Positions 44,491 to 52,699 of a DNA stretch of 64,000 nucleotides are shown in pieces. This stretch comes from Pseudomonas mosselii. Lineage in GTDB: Bacteria > Pseudomonadota > Gammaproteobacteria > Pseudomonadales > Pseudomonadaceae. The stretch spans positions 2,449,501 to 2,513,500 of the forward strand of contig NZ_CP081966.1 in the NCBI RefSeq assembly GCF_019823065.1. Direction: 5' to 3'. A program made the translations under genes and the position numbers. The stretch's first letter is position 1. Every line of letters begins with the position of its first letter. Below the pieces are notes generated by a model. The model searched no databases. It was given only the letters and a program-made list of their open reading frames with translations, and had not been told where the DNA came from.

Positions 44491-45011
44491 CGATCCGTTG
44501 GTTCGACGAGGCCACCCAACTGCTGACCCGCCGTGTCGCCCGCGGCACTTCGCGCCGCGGCTTTCTTGGCGGCCTGGGCACCTTGCTGGTCGGCACCGGG
44601 GCGACCACCCTGCTGCCGGTGTTTCGCGGCGGCGCCTTTGCCCAGTCCAGCGCTGGTCTGCAGGAGTCGGGTGATCCGAACAGTTGCGAGTATTGGCGTC
44701 ACTGCGCCATCGACGGTTTCCTTTGCGGCTGCTGCGGCGGCACGTCCAGCAGTTGCCCTCCGGGCACCGTGCGCTCGGACATCACCTGGATCGGCACCTG
44801 CCGCAACCCCACCGACGGCAAGGACTACGTCATCTCGTACAACGACTGCTGCGGCAAGAGCAACTGCGGCCGTTGCGTGTGCCAGCGTGACCAGGGCGAC
44901 ACGCCGCTGTACCGCCCGCAGAGCTCCAACGACCTCAACTGGTGCTCCGGCAGCCAGGCGGACATGCCGTACCACTGCTCGCTGTCGGTGGTGATCGGGG
45001 TCAAGGAGTAG
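44487..45011 (+). CDS. aauA: TTQ amine dehydrogenase small (light) subunit
   Basis: A 174-residue catalytic subunit. It has the unusually long Tat leader of this family (RGTSRRGFLGGLGTLLVG). The mature part has 14 cysteines. Trp101 and Trp152, 51 residues apart as in methylamine dehydrogenase (57/108) and aromatic amine dehydrogenase (109/160), should form tryptophan tryptophylquinone. Asp120 matches the catalytic base (76 in methylamine and 128 in aromatic amine dehydrogenase), and Asp76 matches the residue needed for TTQ formation (32). All essential residues are present, so the enzyme is expected to be active: amine to aldehyde plus ammonia, electrons passing to cupredoxin or cytochrome c. 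Confidence 0.95.
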   Translation: MTIRWFDEATQLLTRRVARGTSRRGFLGGLGTLLVGTGATTLLPVFRGGAFAQSSAGLQESGDPNSCEYWRHCAIDGFLCGCCGGTSSSCPPGTVRSDITWIGTCRNPTDGKDYVISYNDCCGKSNCGRCVCQRDQGDTPLYRPQSSNDLNWCSGSQADMPYHCSLSVVIGVKE

Positions 45012-45014
45012 GGC

Positions 45015-45461
45015 ATGGCCGTGCGCCGGATAGGGCTGCTGACGCTGGCGGTGCTGTTGCTCGCCGGCAATGCCCGGGCCACCGAGCCCCGTCAGTTCGA
45101 CTACATGCTCAACTGCCAGGGCTGCCACCTGCCCGACGGCAGCGGCAACCCGGCGCGCAACGTGCCGGCGTTTCCCGGGCAACTAGGCAAGTTCCTCGGG
45201 GTGCCGGGGGGGCGCGAGTACCTGGTGCAGGTGCCGGGTTCGGCTTTGTCGGGGTTGTCGGACGAAGCCCTGGCCGGCGTCCTCAACTGGATGCTGGCGC
45301 GTTTCGACGCCCGTCATCTGCCCGCTGATTTCAACCCCTACACCGGTGCCGAGGTGCGGCAGTGGCGCGGGGCGGTGCCCGCCGACGTCGAGACCACGCG
45401 CAATCGCCTGCTGCAACGCATCGCTGAACAAGAACGACGATCAGGGAACCCCGACCGATGA
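45015..45461 (+). CDS. monoheme cytochrome c
   Basis: A 148-residue periplasmic protein with a signal peptide ending at ARA (residue about 22) and one heme site CQGCH in DYMLNCQGCHLPDGSGNP. It lies four bases after the TTQ small subunit and is a likely electron acceptor or carrier for the amine dehydrogenase. The mature C-terminus is charged and lacks a second heme site. Confidence 0.85.
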   Translation: MAVRRIGLLTLAVLLLAGNARATEPRQFDYMLNCQGCHLPDGSGNPARNVPAFPGQLGKFLGVPGGREYLVQVPGSALSGLSDEALAGVLNWMLARFDARHLPADFNPYTGAEVRQWRGAVPADVETTRNRLLQRIAEQERRSGNPDR

Positions 45462-46063
45462 AACAAAGCCTTTACGCTGGCCTGCTGGCCATGACCGCGG
45501 CCTTCGCCGCCCACGCCGAAGCGCCACCGACCCAGGCCACCACCTGTGTGGCCTGTCACGGTGCCCAGGGCCAGGGCAACCCCGCCCTGGGCGCGCCGCG
45601 GCTGGCCGGGCAGCAGGCCGAATACCTGCTCACCCAGCTGCGCGACTTCAAGGCAGGCCGCCGTGGCTATGCCGCCGCAGACACCCATGGCGCACAGATG
45701 CGCGCCATCGCCACGACCATAGGCGATGGCGACCAGGAACCGCTGGCGCGCTACTTCGCAGGGCTTGGCGGTACTTCCAGCACTGTGCCAGCTGCGTCCG
45801 CTAGTCAGGGGCAAGCGCTTTACCAGGGTACCTGCGGCGCTTGTCACGGCCCTCAGGCAGAGGGCTTCGCGCACTTGAAAACGCCCAATCTGCGCGTGCT
45901 TGACCGGGTCTATCTGGAGCGTCAGCTGACGGCGTTCAGCGATGGGACCCGAGGGGGCGAGCAGCATGGCAGCGAGCTGGCGATCTGGATGCGCGGCATT
46001 GCCTTGCAACTGCATGACGATGATCAGCGGCGGGTATTGCTCGACTACATCGCCAGCCCTTGA
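45458..46063 (+). CDS. diheme cytochrome c (c4-like)
   Basis: A 201-residue periplasmic protein with a signal peptide ending at AHA (residue about 20) and two CxxCH sites: CVACHGAQGQGNP and CGACHGPQAEGF, in two similar domains as in cytochrome c4. It overlaps the preceding cytochrome gene by four bases. It may carry electrons from the amine dehydrogenase. It is far smaller than MauG (a diheme peroxidase-type protein), so it is not an obvious MauG replacement. Confidence 0.87.
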   Translation: MKQSLYAGLLAMTAAFAAHAEAPPTQATTCVACHGAQGQGNPALGAPRLAGQQAEYLLTQLRDFKAGRRGYAAADTHGAQMRAIATTIGDGDQEPLARYFAGLGGTSSTVPAASASQGQALYQGTCGACHGPQAEGFAHLKTPNLRVLDRVYLERQLTAFSDGTRGGEQHGSELAIWMRGIALQLHDDDQRRVLLDYIASP

Positions 46064-46158
46064 ATCGGGGCTGCTGCGCAGCTCATTCACGGCATAAGGC
46101 CGCTACTACAGGAATCGTGAAGGCCCACTGTCCCTCTCCAACGGAAATACCTCCTACC

Positions 46159-46683
46159 ATGCCATCACCCAAGTTTCTCAAGGGCTTTCGCCACGAACTG
46201 GCCAACCGCGCCTTCGCCCTGGCGGCGGTCCGGCGCATGGCTTCGCGCTTGCAAGGCCAGCCGTCCCATCCATTCTGGAAGACCTATGCCGACCTCGAAC
46301 GCTTCAATCAACCGCGTTACCAGGCCGCCGCCGACCGCTGGGGGCTGGATACCACGCCCGGCGTACTGACACGGCTCAAGGCCTGGCTGCTGTCCTCGGT
46401 CCCGCGGCCCCTGCAAGGCCTGATGCTGCGCATCGTCCACCACGAGACCGTGAAGTACATGGCCTGGCTGCAGGGCCTGCGCCAGATTGGCCCCGCTGAT
46501 GCGCAGCGTTTCCTCGACTACATGATCGAGCAGGAGCAACTGCAGCTGGACATGATGCGCATGGCGCTCAATGGGCGCTACCGCGATGTGGTACGGCAGG
46601 CCGACACCTTCTTCCTCAAATACAACGGTGTGCGGCTGCTGGCCGAACACCCCTTGCCACCTGCCACCGCGGAGCTGCCATGA
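46159..46683 (+). CDS. hypothetical protein in the amine dehydrogenase operon
   Basis: A 174-residue soluble, helix-rich protein (FRHELANRAFALAAVRRMAS, then WKTYADLERFNQPRYQAAAD) with no signal peptide and no clear membrane helix. I do not recognise the family. It sits between the cytochrome and flavoprotein genes of the amine dehydrogenase block and overlaps the next gene by four bases, so it is probably part of that operon. The ATG at 46159 is preceded by only a weak ribosome binding site; the frame opens earlier at 46060. Confidence 0.65.
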   Translation: MPSPKFLKGFRHELANRAFALAAVRRMASRLQGQPSHPFWKTYADLERFNQPRYQAAADRWGLDTTPGVLTRLKAWLLSSVPRPLQGLMLRIVHHETVKYMAWLQGLRQIGPADAQRFLDYMIEQEQLQLDMMRMALNGRYRDVVRQADTFFLKYNGVRLLAEHPLPPATAELP

Positions 46684-47384
46684 ACGTCCTGATCGTCCAT
46701 GCCCACAACGAACCCCAGTCCTTCAACAGTGCCATGGCCCGCCTGGCCGTGGAGGTTCTCGAGGGCCAGGGCCACAGCGTTCAGCTGTCGGATCTCTATG
46801 CCATGGACTTCAACCCGGTCGCCAGCGCCGATGACTTCCGTCAGCGCGCCAATGCCGACTACCTGGTCTATGCCCTGGAGCAGCGCCATGCGGTCAACAA
46901 CGGCACCCTGGCCGCGGACATCGCCGCGGAGCTGGACAAGATCCGCTGGGCCGACCTGATCATCCTCAACTTCCCCATCTACTGGTTCAGCATGCCGGCC
47001 ATCCTCAAGGGCTGGATCGACCGGGTGTTCGTCTCAGGCTACTGCTATGGCGGCACGCGCATCTACGACCGTGGCGGGCTCAAGGGCAAGCGGGCGATGC
47101 TCAGCTTCTCACTGGGTGGGCAGAGCCACATGTTCGGGCCGGATGCGGTGCATGGCGAACTTGACGCGATGCTGCGTCCGATCCAGCGCGGGGTGCTGGG
47201 CTATGTCGGGTTGTCGGTGTTGCCGCCGTTCGTGGCGTTCCATGTGCCCTACATCAGCAAGCAGGCGCGCCAGCAGTACCTGGCGCAGTACCGCGAGCAT
47301 CTGCTGACGCTCGATGAGCGGGCGCCGCTGGTGTTCCCGTCGCTGGATGATTTCGATGCCACCTTGCACCCAAGGGTCCTGTGA
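46680..47384 (+). CDS. NAD(P)H quinone reductase-like flavoprotein (flavodoxin-2 fold)
   Basis: A 234-residue protein of the NQO1/MdaB flavodoxin-like family. Seen: VLIVHAHNEPQSFNSAMA for FMN/FAD phosphate binding, DLIILNFPIYWFSMPAILKGWIDRVF and the SLGGQSHMFGP loop. It likely reduces quinones or related compounds in the cytoplasm with NAD(P)H. Its overlap with the preceding gene suggests that it works with the amine catabolic operon, perhaps on a quinone-like by-product; that is inference. Confidence 0.85.
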   Translation: MNVLIVHAHNEPQSFNSAMARLAVEVLEGQGHSVQLSDLYAMDFNPVASADDFRQRANADYLVYALEQRHAVNNGTLAADIAAELDKIRWADLIILNFPIYWFSMPAILKGWIDRVFVSGYCYGGTRIYDRGGLKGKRAMLSFSLGGQSHMFGPDAVHGELDAMLRPIQRGVLGYVGLSVLPPFVAFHVPYISKQARQQYLAQYREHLLTLDERAPLVFPSLDDFDATLHPRVL

Positions 47385-47399
47385 AGGGGAGCGATGCTC

Positions 47400-48182
47400 A
47401 TGCCTGTTCATGTCGAGCGTTGCGAAGGCATCGCGTTTCTCACCCTGGATCAGCCGCAGCGACGCAACAGCTTCGACCTGTCCATGGCCGTCGCCCTGCG
47501 CGATGCCGTGCGCGGCCTGGCGCTGGCGCCGCCGAAGGTGGTGCTGCTGCGCAGCCGGGGCGAGCACTTCTCGGTCGGCGGTGACGTCCATCACTTCCAG
47601 CAGTTACTGCAACGTTCGCCCGACGCCCGTAGCGCAGGTGTCGCGCAGTTGGTCGGCGCGGTGAACGAGGCGGTGCTCGGGCTCACAGACCTGCCATGCC
47701 CGGTGCTGGGTCTGCTCAATGGCGCCGTGGCCGGCTTCGGCCTGTCCCTGGCGCTGGGCTGCGACCTGCTGGTGGCCGCCGAGGACGCCCGGCTGGTCTA
47801 CGCCTACGGTGCCATCGGCATCACCCCGGACGGCGGCGGCAGTTGGCACCTGCCGCGCCACCTCGGGCTGCACCGCGCCCTGGCCCTGGCGTTGCTGAAC
47901 ACGCCCTTGTCGGCCCAGCAGGCCCAGGCGCTCGGGTTGGTGGTCGAGGTGGTGCCCGCCGACGCCTTGCCGGCCACCGGCCTGGCGCTGGCCAGGCGCC
48001 TTGCCGGCGCCGCCGCCGCTGCGCAGACGGGGGCCAAGCGGTTGCTGCGTGCAGGCCTGGAGGGCGATCTGGCCAGTGCGCTGGACCGGGAGCGAGGTGT
48101 GTTCGTGAGTCTTTGCGCCAGCGATGACTTTGCCGAGGGGGTGGAGGCCTTTTGTGAGCGCCGTCCGGCGTCCTTCGGCTAA
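47400..48182 (+). CDS. enoyl-CoA hydratase/isomerase (crotonase family)
   Basis: A 260-residue crotonase-fold protein. The oxyanion-hole stretch is GAVAGFGLSLALGCDLLVAAEDA and the second catalytic region is GAIGITPDGGGSWHLPRHLG, where the usual Glu position reads Asp, as in PaaG-type isomerases. It would act on an acyl-CoA, possibly one formed after oxidation of the amine-derived aldehyde (an aromatic acid route). No CoA ligase is in the window. ATG 47400 has GGGGAG eight bases upstream; ATG 47394 is also in frame. It is the last gene of the block that began at 35513. Confidence 0.8.
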   Translation: MPVHVERCEGIAFLTLDQPQRRNSFDLSMAVALRDAVRGLALAPPKVVLLRSRGEHFSVGGDVHHFQQLLQRSPDARSAGVAQLVGAVNEAVLGLTDLPCPVLGLLNGAVAGFGLSLALGCDLLVAAEDARLVYAYGAIGITPDGGGSWHLPRHLGLHRALALALLNTPLSAQQAQALGLVVEVVPADALPATGLALARRLAGAAAAAQTGAKRLLRAGLEGDLASALDRERGVFVSLCASDDFAEGVEAFCERRPASFG

Positions 48183-48322
48183 AAAATTCAGCCATCTTCA
48201 CGGGATCTTGATAGTCGCTCGAAGGAACGTTGACAGACCCTCGCTAGAGTGCGCGCCAGTTGAAATGCGCCGGGCAATCCCGGTGCGTTTCCCGTGGTGT
48301 CGAAAACCTTATCCAGCGAGTC

Positions 48323-49150
48323 ATGATCATGTTCGAAACAACGTCCATCAGGAAGATACTGGGCACTTCGCTTGCCCTCAACGCGGCGCTTGCCTGCAGC
48401 CAGGCTAGTGCCCAGGAAAAGACTGCGCCGGACATCATCTGGGGCGACGAGGCCCAGGTCAGCGCAGGCTTCGCCCTGCATGCCGCGCCGCGCTACATGG
48501 GCGCGAAGGGCAGCCAGGGCCACCTGCTGCCATCGGTGACCGTCCAGCGCGGCATCTTCTTCGCCGACAGCCTCAAGGGCGTGGGCGTGCAGCACCAGTT
48601 CGACAACGGCTTCAGTGCCAGCCTCTCGGTTGGCTACGACTTCGGCCGTGCCGACGGTGACAGCAAGTACCGCAATGGCTCGGACGATTTGAAAGGCATG
48701 GGCGAGGTAGGCGGTGCGACGGTGGTCGACATCAATCTGGCCCAGCAGGTCCTGCCCTGGCTGGCGATCACCGCCGATGCCGAGCTGCGTACCGGTGGCT
48801 ACAAGCGCGGCAACCGCTATCAGTTCGGCCTGCTGAGCACGCTGCACCACAACGACGCCGACACGGTGACCCTGGGCGTCAACGCCCATGCGGGGCAGGC
48901 TCGGTACAACCAGGCCTACTTCGGCGTCACCGGCCAGCAAAGCGACAACACCGATTTCGATCGATTCAAGGCCGACCAGGGCATCTATGCCTACTCGGGC
49001 GAGTTGTCGTGGATGCACCGGTTCGACCCGCACTGGTCGACCATCGCCAGCGTGAATGTGACGCACTATACCGACCAGGTCCGCCACAGCCCGATCATCC
49101 GCCAGGACACGCCGGTCACCTCGACCGTCGGCGTTCAGTACGCGTTCTGA
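48323..49150 (+). CDS. MipA/OmpV family outer membrane protein
   Basis: A 275-residue protein with a signal peptide ending at SAQA (about residue 32) and a barrel with alternating hydrophobic residues closing at GVQYAF. MipA-like proteins are outer-membrane barrels linked to the murein scaffold or to stress/polymyxin response. Seen strings: AGFALHAAPRYMGAKGSQGH and DFGRADGDSKYRNGSDDLKG. It may start at ATG 48323 or ATG 48329; the latter has better ribosome binding site spacing. Confidence 0.82.
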   Translation: MIMFETTSIRKILGTSLALNAALACSQASAQEKTAPDIIWGDEAQVSAGFALHAAPRYMGAKGSQGHLLPSVTVQRGIFFADSLKGVGVQHQFDNGFSASLSVGYDFGRADGDSKYRNGSDDLKGMGEVGGATVVDINLAQQVLPWLAITADAELRTGGYKRGNRYQFGLLSTLHHNDADTVTLGVNAHAGQARYNQAYFGVTGQQSDNTDFDRFKADQGIYAYSGELSWMHRFDPHWSTIASVNVTHYTDQVRHSPIIRQDTPVTSTVGVQYAF

Positions 49151-49151
49151 T

Positions 49152-49652
49152 TCAGGCCAGCGGCAGGAACGCCTCTTCGATGAACGCTTCGAGCGCCTGC
49201 GCCTCGATGATCTCGATCGAGAAATGCCCGAAACGCTTCGGCAGCCAGATGATGCGGGCACCGGCAGGCGACTGCAGGTGTTCGCGCGCCAGCGGCTTGC
49301 CGTTCTCGTCCTCGGGCTGGATGCCGTTGGCCGTCAGTTGGTCATAGGCCTGTTCGATGTCCGGCGTGGAGTAGCAATGGCGGTAGATCATCCCTTCGCC
49401 GTGAGTATCGAGCAGGTCCTTGAGGTTGCCCGCCAGCGGCTGCACCAGCATGAAACGCTCCTGACCGATCCGGGCGATGGCGTAGTGCACATGCAGGCCG
49501 CCGCGCTCCCAGACGAGCGTGCGCGAGATCTCGGCGCCCAGCACCTGGGCGTAGTAGGTACAAGCGGCCTGCAGATCGGCGACCAGCACATCCACGTGGC
49601 TGAATGTCAGGTCCATCGCATCGCTCGCTTTCTCGGCAGGTGTTGTCATCAT
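49152..49652 (-). CDS. VOC family protein
   Basis: A 166-residue vicinal-oxygen-chelate protein: FSHVDVLVADLQAACTYYAQVLGAE opens the fold, and the C-terminal half ends in RFGHFSIEIIEAQALEAF. Metal positions look incomplete and the reaction is unknown. It converges on mipA (one base between stops) and lies five bases from the DUF2986 gene in the same direction, so those two may be cotranscribed. Tandem ATG codons at 49652 and 49649 are both possible starts. Confidence 0.8.
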   Translation of the reverse strand: MMTTPAEKASDAMDLTFSHVDVLVADLQAACTYYAQVLGAEISRTLVWERGGLHVHYAIARIGQERFMLVQPLAGNLKDLLDTHGEGMIYRHCYSTPDIEQAYDQLTANGIQPEDENGKPLAREHLQSPAGARIIWLPKRFGHFSIEIIEAQALEAFIEEAFLPLA

Positions 49653-49657
49653 CAGGC

Positions 49658-49840
49658 TCAGTGCTGGGTGGGGGAGGCGCTGTCTGCGTTGGCCTGCTCG
49701 GCGCCCAGGCTGGCTTCGGCCGCCAGTTTCAGCCGGTCGGCCTTGGAAATGTAGGTGTTGCGGTTTTTCGGCGCCAGCTTGGCGCTGGCCTTCTTGGCGT
49801 GGGCTTTCAACAGCTGGTTGATCTTTTTACGACGGTTCAT
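49658..49840 (-). CDS. DUF2986 small basic protein
   Basis: A 60-residue very basic protein: MNRRKKINQLLKAHAKKASA, then KNRNTYISKADRLKLAAEAS. This matches the DUF2986 family start. It is likely a small nucleic-acid- or ribosome-associated protein; function is unknown. ATG 49840 is the family start; an ATG at 49855 (MKRKNMNRR) has a slightly better AAGGCG site. Confidence 0.7.
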   Translation of the reverse strand: MNRRKKINQLLKAHAKKASAKLAPKNRNTYISKADRLKLAAEASLGAEQANADSASPTQH

Positions 49841-49993
49841 GTTTTTTCGCTTCATTGGCGCCTTGTGGTACGGCAGGACGAACGATACAACAAAGCACCC
49901 CTGACGAATCGTCATATTCGCGCTACACCATCACCTGACGGGGTTGAACGAGCGACAGGCACGGAGCCTGTCGCACCCGACAAGGAGGTCATC

Positions 49994-50761
49994 ATGCAAG
50001 GAACACCACGGCATTGCGCCTGGATGAGAACGCTGTTCTGGGGCTGGCTGGCCGTTGCCTCGCCGATTTTCGCCGAGGAAATCTGCGCGTTGCCCGACGT
50101 CGTCGAGCCCGCCCCGGTGCGCCCGGTGGACTATGTCAACAAGGACCTGCCCACCGACTACCTAGCGCTGGTGCTGTCCTGGTCGCCGGAACACTGCGAG
50201 ACCCAGCGCAACAAGCCCAAGGCGCAACGGGACAAGCATGCCTTCCAGTGCTTCTCCGGCAACCGTTTCGAATGGGTGGTGCATGGACTGTGGCCGCAGA
50301 ACCGCTATGCCAAGTCCAACCAGGACCATCCTCGCAACTGCCAGAGCGTCGGCTCGCTGCCGGCGCCACTGGTCAGGCAGCACCTGTGCATGATGCCGGG
50401 GCCGGACCTGATGCAGAACGAATGGCAGGCCCATGGTACCTGTGGCTGGTCGTCCGCCGACCGATACTTCGCCGATATCCAGCGGGTGTACGACACGCTG
50501 CGCCGTCCCGATACCCAGGCCATGCTCGGCCGCAACCCTGGTCCCAATCAACTGCTGGACGCCAAGGTCAGCGATATCAAGCAGGCTTTCCTGGCCCGCA
50601 ACCCCGCGCTGCCGGCGCAGAGCCTGCGAGTCTCGGTAGGCTCGGGCAACCGGCTGAAGGAACTCTGGGTGTGCCTGGACAAGCAGCTTGCCCCGATCTC
50701 CTGCCCGAGCGGCGGGACCCCTGACAGTCAATCGATCAAGGTCAGGACGCCGTTCCAGTAA
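49994..50761 (+). CDS. ribonuclease T2 family (RNase I-like), periplasmic
   Basis: A 255-residue exported ribonuclease. It has a hydrophobic signal (TLFWGWLAVASPIFA, to about residue 27). Both catalytic segments are complete: CAS-I VVHGLWPQN and CAS-II EWQAHGTCGW, with the catalytic histidines. It cuts RNA through a 2',3'-cyclic phosphate in the periplasm or outside the cell. Disulfide-forming cysteines are present. The ATG at 49994 follows AAGGAGG. The phospholipase D-like gene follows after 22 bases. Confidence 0.9.
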   Translation: MQGTPRHCAWMRTLFWGWLAVASPIFAEEICALPDVVEPAPVRPVDYVNKDLPTDYLALVLSWSPEHCETQRNKPKAQRDKHAFQCFSGNRFEWVVHGLWPQNRYAKSNQDHPRNCQSVGSLPAPLVRQHLCMMPGPDLMQNEWQAHGTCGWSSADRYFADIQRVYDTLRRPDTQAMLGRNPGPNQLLDAKVSDIKQAFLARNPALPAQSLRVSVGSGNRLKELWVCLDKQLAPISCPSGGTPDSQSIKVRTPFQ

Positions 50762-50783
50762 CCGGCCTGCAAGGAGTGCACCC

Positions 50784-52475
50784 ATGCGAGCATCCGCCGC
50801 TGGCGACTATCTGCGGGTACGGGCTATCGCCGGCACCCATGTCGTGTTCCTGGCCTGGGACTTCGTGACGCCGCCGAGCCTCGAGGCTCTGGTCGGCGAA
50901 CAGAACCTGCTGGGCTTTGCCGTGCACCGTCGATACTTCGACGCGGCCGGCAAGGTGCGGACCCAGTACTACCTGCGCGGCCTCAAGCGCTTCGCCGACA
51001 AGGACAAGGGGCTGCCACCGGGCACGCTGGTGCCCACCAGCGAGCATCCGATCCAGAGTTTCCTGTGGGCCGACTACACCGTCGCCGCCGATGGGGATTA
51101 CGAGTACAGGGTACTGCCGGTGTTTGGCGAACCCAAGAACCTGCGCATCGACGAAGCCCGGAGCGTCGCGGTGCGCGTGCGCTGTGAACCCACGCTGGCG
51201 CCGGCCGGCGAGGGCTTGGGGCACGATATCCACTTCAACCGCGGCGTGATCGGCTCCCAGGCTTATGCCAGGGAGTTCGACAACGTTGCTCCCGACCCCG
51301 ATGCGCCGGCATCAAAACCGATGAAATGGCTTTCGCGGGGCTTGTACGAAGCCCTGCTCGACTTCATCGGGCGTGGCGGCGCTAAGGGCATGGGCTTGCG
51401 CGCGGCGTTCTACGAGTTCCAGTACCTGCCAGTTGCCCAGGCCCTGCGCGAGGCCGCCCGCGAAGGCGACGTGCAGGTCGTCTTCGATGCGTACAGCAAG
51501 TACAAGGCGAACAACCTGGCCACCATCGAGCAGGCCGGCCTGCAGGCCTGGGTTCATCCGCGCACGGTCAGCGAAGGCATCCGCCACAACAAGTTCGTCG
51601 TGCTGCTCAAGGACGGCCAGCCGGTCAGCGTCTGGACCGGTTCGACCAATATTTCAGCTGGCGGGATCTTCGGCCACTCGAACGTTGGCCATGTCGTCCA
51701 CGCCCCCATCATCGCCCGGCAATACCTGGACTACTGGACGCGGCTGCAACAGAACATGACCCCGGCCAGGCTGCTCGGGCCCAACGCCCAGGCCAGCCCA
51801 TTGCCCACCTTGCCATTGCAGCCGGGCACCTACCCGCTGTTCAGCCCCCGCGAGCGCAAGGAAACGCCCCAGGCGCAAAAGACCTTGCAGTGGTACGCGG
51901 ACCTGGCCGGCAATGCCCGGCAACTGGTGTGCTTCACCGCCGCGTTCGAAATCGCCCCGGAATTCCAGAAGGTGCTCCAGGCCCAGAACGACGTGCTGCG
52001 CTACGTGATCAAGGACGATCCGCTCAGGAAGACCGAAGACATTGGCACCGACGGTGACGTGATCTTCGCCGCCGGCAGCTACCTGGGCGAGGACAACCCG
52101 CTGGCCAACGCGCTCAAGGAGCGTGACAACCCGCTCAACAGCAACGACTTCGTCCATACCAAGTACCTGTTGGTCGACCCCCTGGGCGAGCAGCCCACCG
52201 TGGTGACCGGGTCGGCGAACTTCAGCGCCGCCTCCCAGGAAAAGAACGACGAGAACATGCTGGTGATCCACGGCGATACCCGGGTGGCGGATATCTACTT
52301 CGGTGAGTTCATGCGCCTGTTCGACCACCACTACGCGCGCTACCTGGCGGCGAAGTACCAGGCCCGGCCCGGGAGTACTGGCAATTACCTCAAGCCGCAG
52401 GCCGGGCAATGGTTGCCTGCACACCTGGATCCGTCTAACTACCGGTCGAAGCGGCGCCGCTATCTGGTCGGCTGA
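50784..52475 (+). CDS. phospholipase D-like protein with two HKD motifs
   Basis: A 563-residue PLD-superfamily protein. A beta-rich, fibronectin-like N-terminal part (residues about 1-130) precedes two catalytic halves: HNKFVVLLKDGQPVSVWTGSTN (about 270-290) and HTKYLLVDPLGEQPTVVTGSAN (about 456-477), each with the H-x-K of an HKD motif and a following GST/GSA N. It would hydrolyse or transfer phosphodiesters of lipid or nucleic acid. No signal peptide is visible. The ATG at 50784 has AAGGAG; the gene probably forms an operon with the RNase T2 gene. The pairing of an RNase with a PLD is unusual. Confidence 0.82.
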   Translation: MRASAAGDYLRVRAIAGTHVVFLAWDFVTPPSLEALVGEQNLLGFAVHRRYFDAAGKVRTQYYLRGLKRFADKDKGLPPGTLVPTSEHPIQSFLWADYTVAADGDYEYRVLPVFGEPKNLRIDEARSVAVRVRCEPTLAPAGEGLGHDIHFNRGVIGSQAYAREFDNVAPDPDAPASKPMKWLSRGLYEALLDFIGRGGAKGMGLRAAFYEFQYLPVAQALREAAREGDVQVVFDAYSKYKANNLATIEQAGLQAWVHPRTVSEGIRHNKFVVLLKDGQPVSVWTGSTNISAGGIFGHSNVGHVVHAPIIARQYLDYWTRLQQNMTPARLLGPNAQASPLPTLPLQPGTYPLFSPRERKETPQAQKTLQWYADLAGNARQLVCFTAAFEIAPEFQKVLQAQNDVLRYVIKDDPLRKTEDIGTDGDVIFAAGSYLGEDNPLANALKERDNPLNSNDFVHTKYLLVDPLGEQPTVVTGSANFSAASQEKNDENMLVIHGDTRVADIYFGEFMRLFDHHYARYLAAKYQARPGSTGNYLKPQAGQWLPAHLDPSNYRSKRRRYLVG

Positions 52476-52652
52476 CAGTCCCCTCAGGCCATGCGCCGCC
52501 TGGGCATGTAGGTGATTTGCTCCATGATGGGTAGGAGAAACATAGCGATACTGTATGAATGTCCAGTATTTATTGGGGCTCCTCCCAACGGCCGGCTTCT
52601 GTGCGCAAAATCGCGCCGTGGACAATAAATCCAGCTCCGTTAGTTTGAAGGC

Positions 52653-52673
52653 CTCTCCTTCGGAAAGGGAGAG
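52653..52673 (+). promoter_or_regulatory. hairpin with GGA-containing loop before the LPMO gene (Rsm/Csr-like)
   Basis: CTCTCC (52653-52658) pairs with GGAGAG (52668-52673); the loop contains CGGAAA. A second GGA, in AATGGAGC, overlaps the ribosome binding site (52686-52692). GGA exposed in a loop plus GGA at the Shine-Dalgarno is the usual RsmA/CsrA arrangement. This is a pattern match by eye, not a folding result. Confidence 0.4.
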
Positions 52674-52699
52674 TTCTCAAATCAAATGGAGCTATGAAC

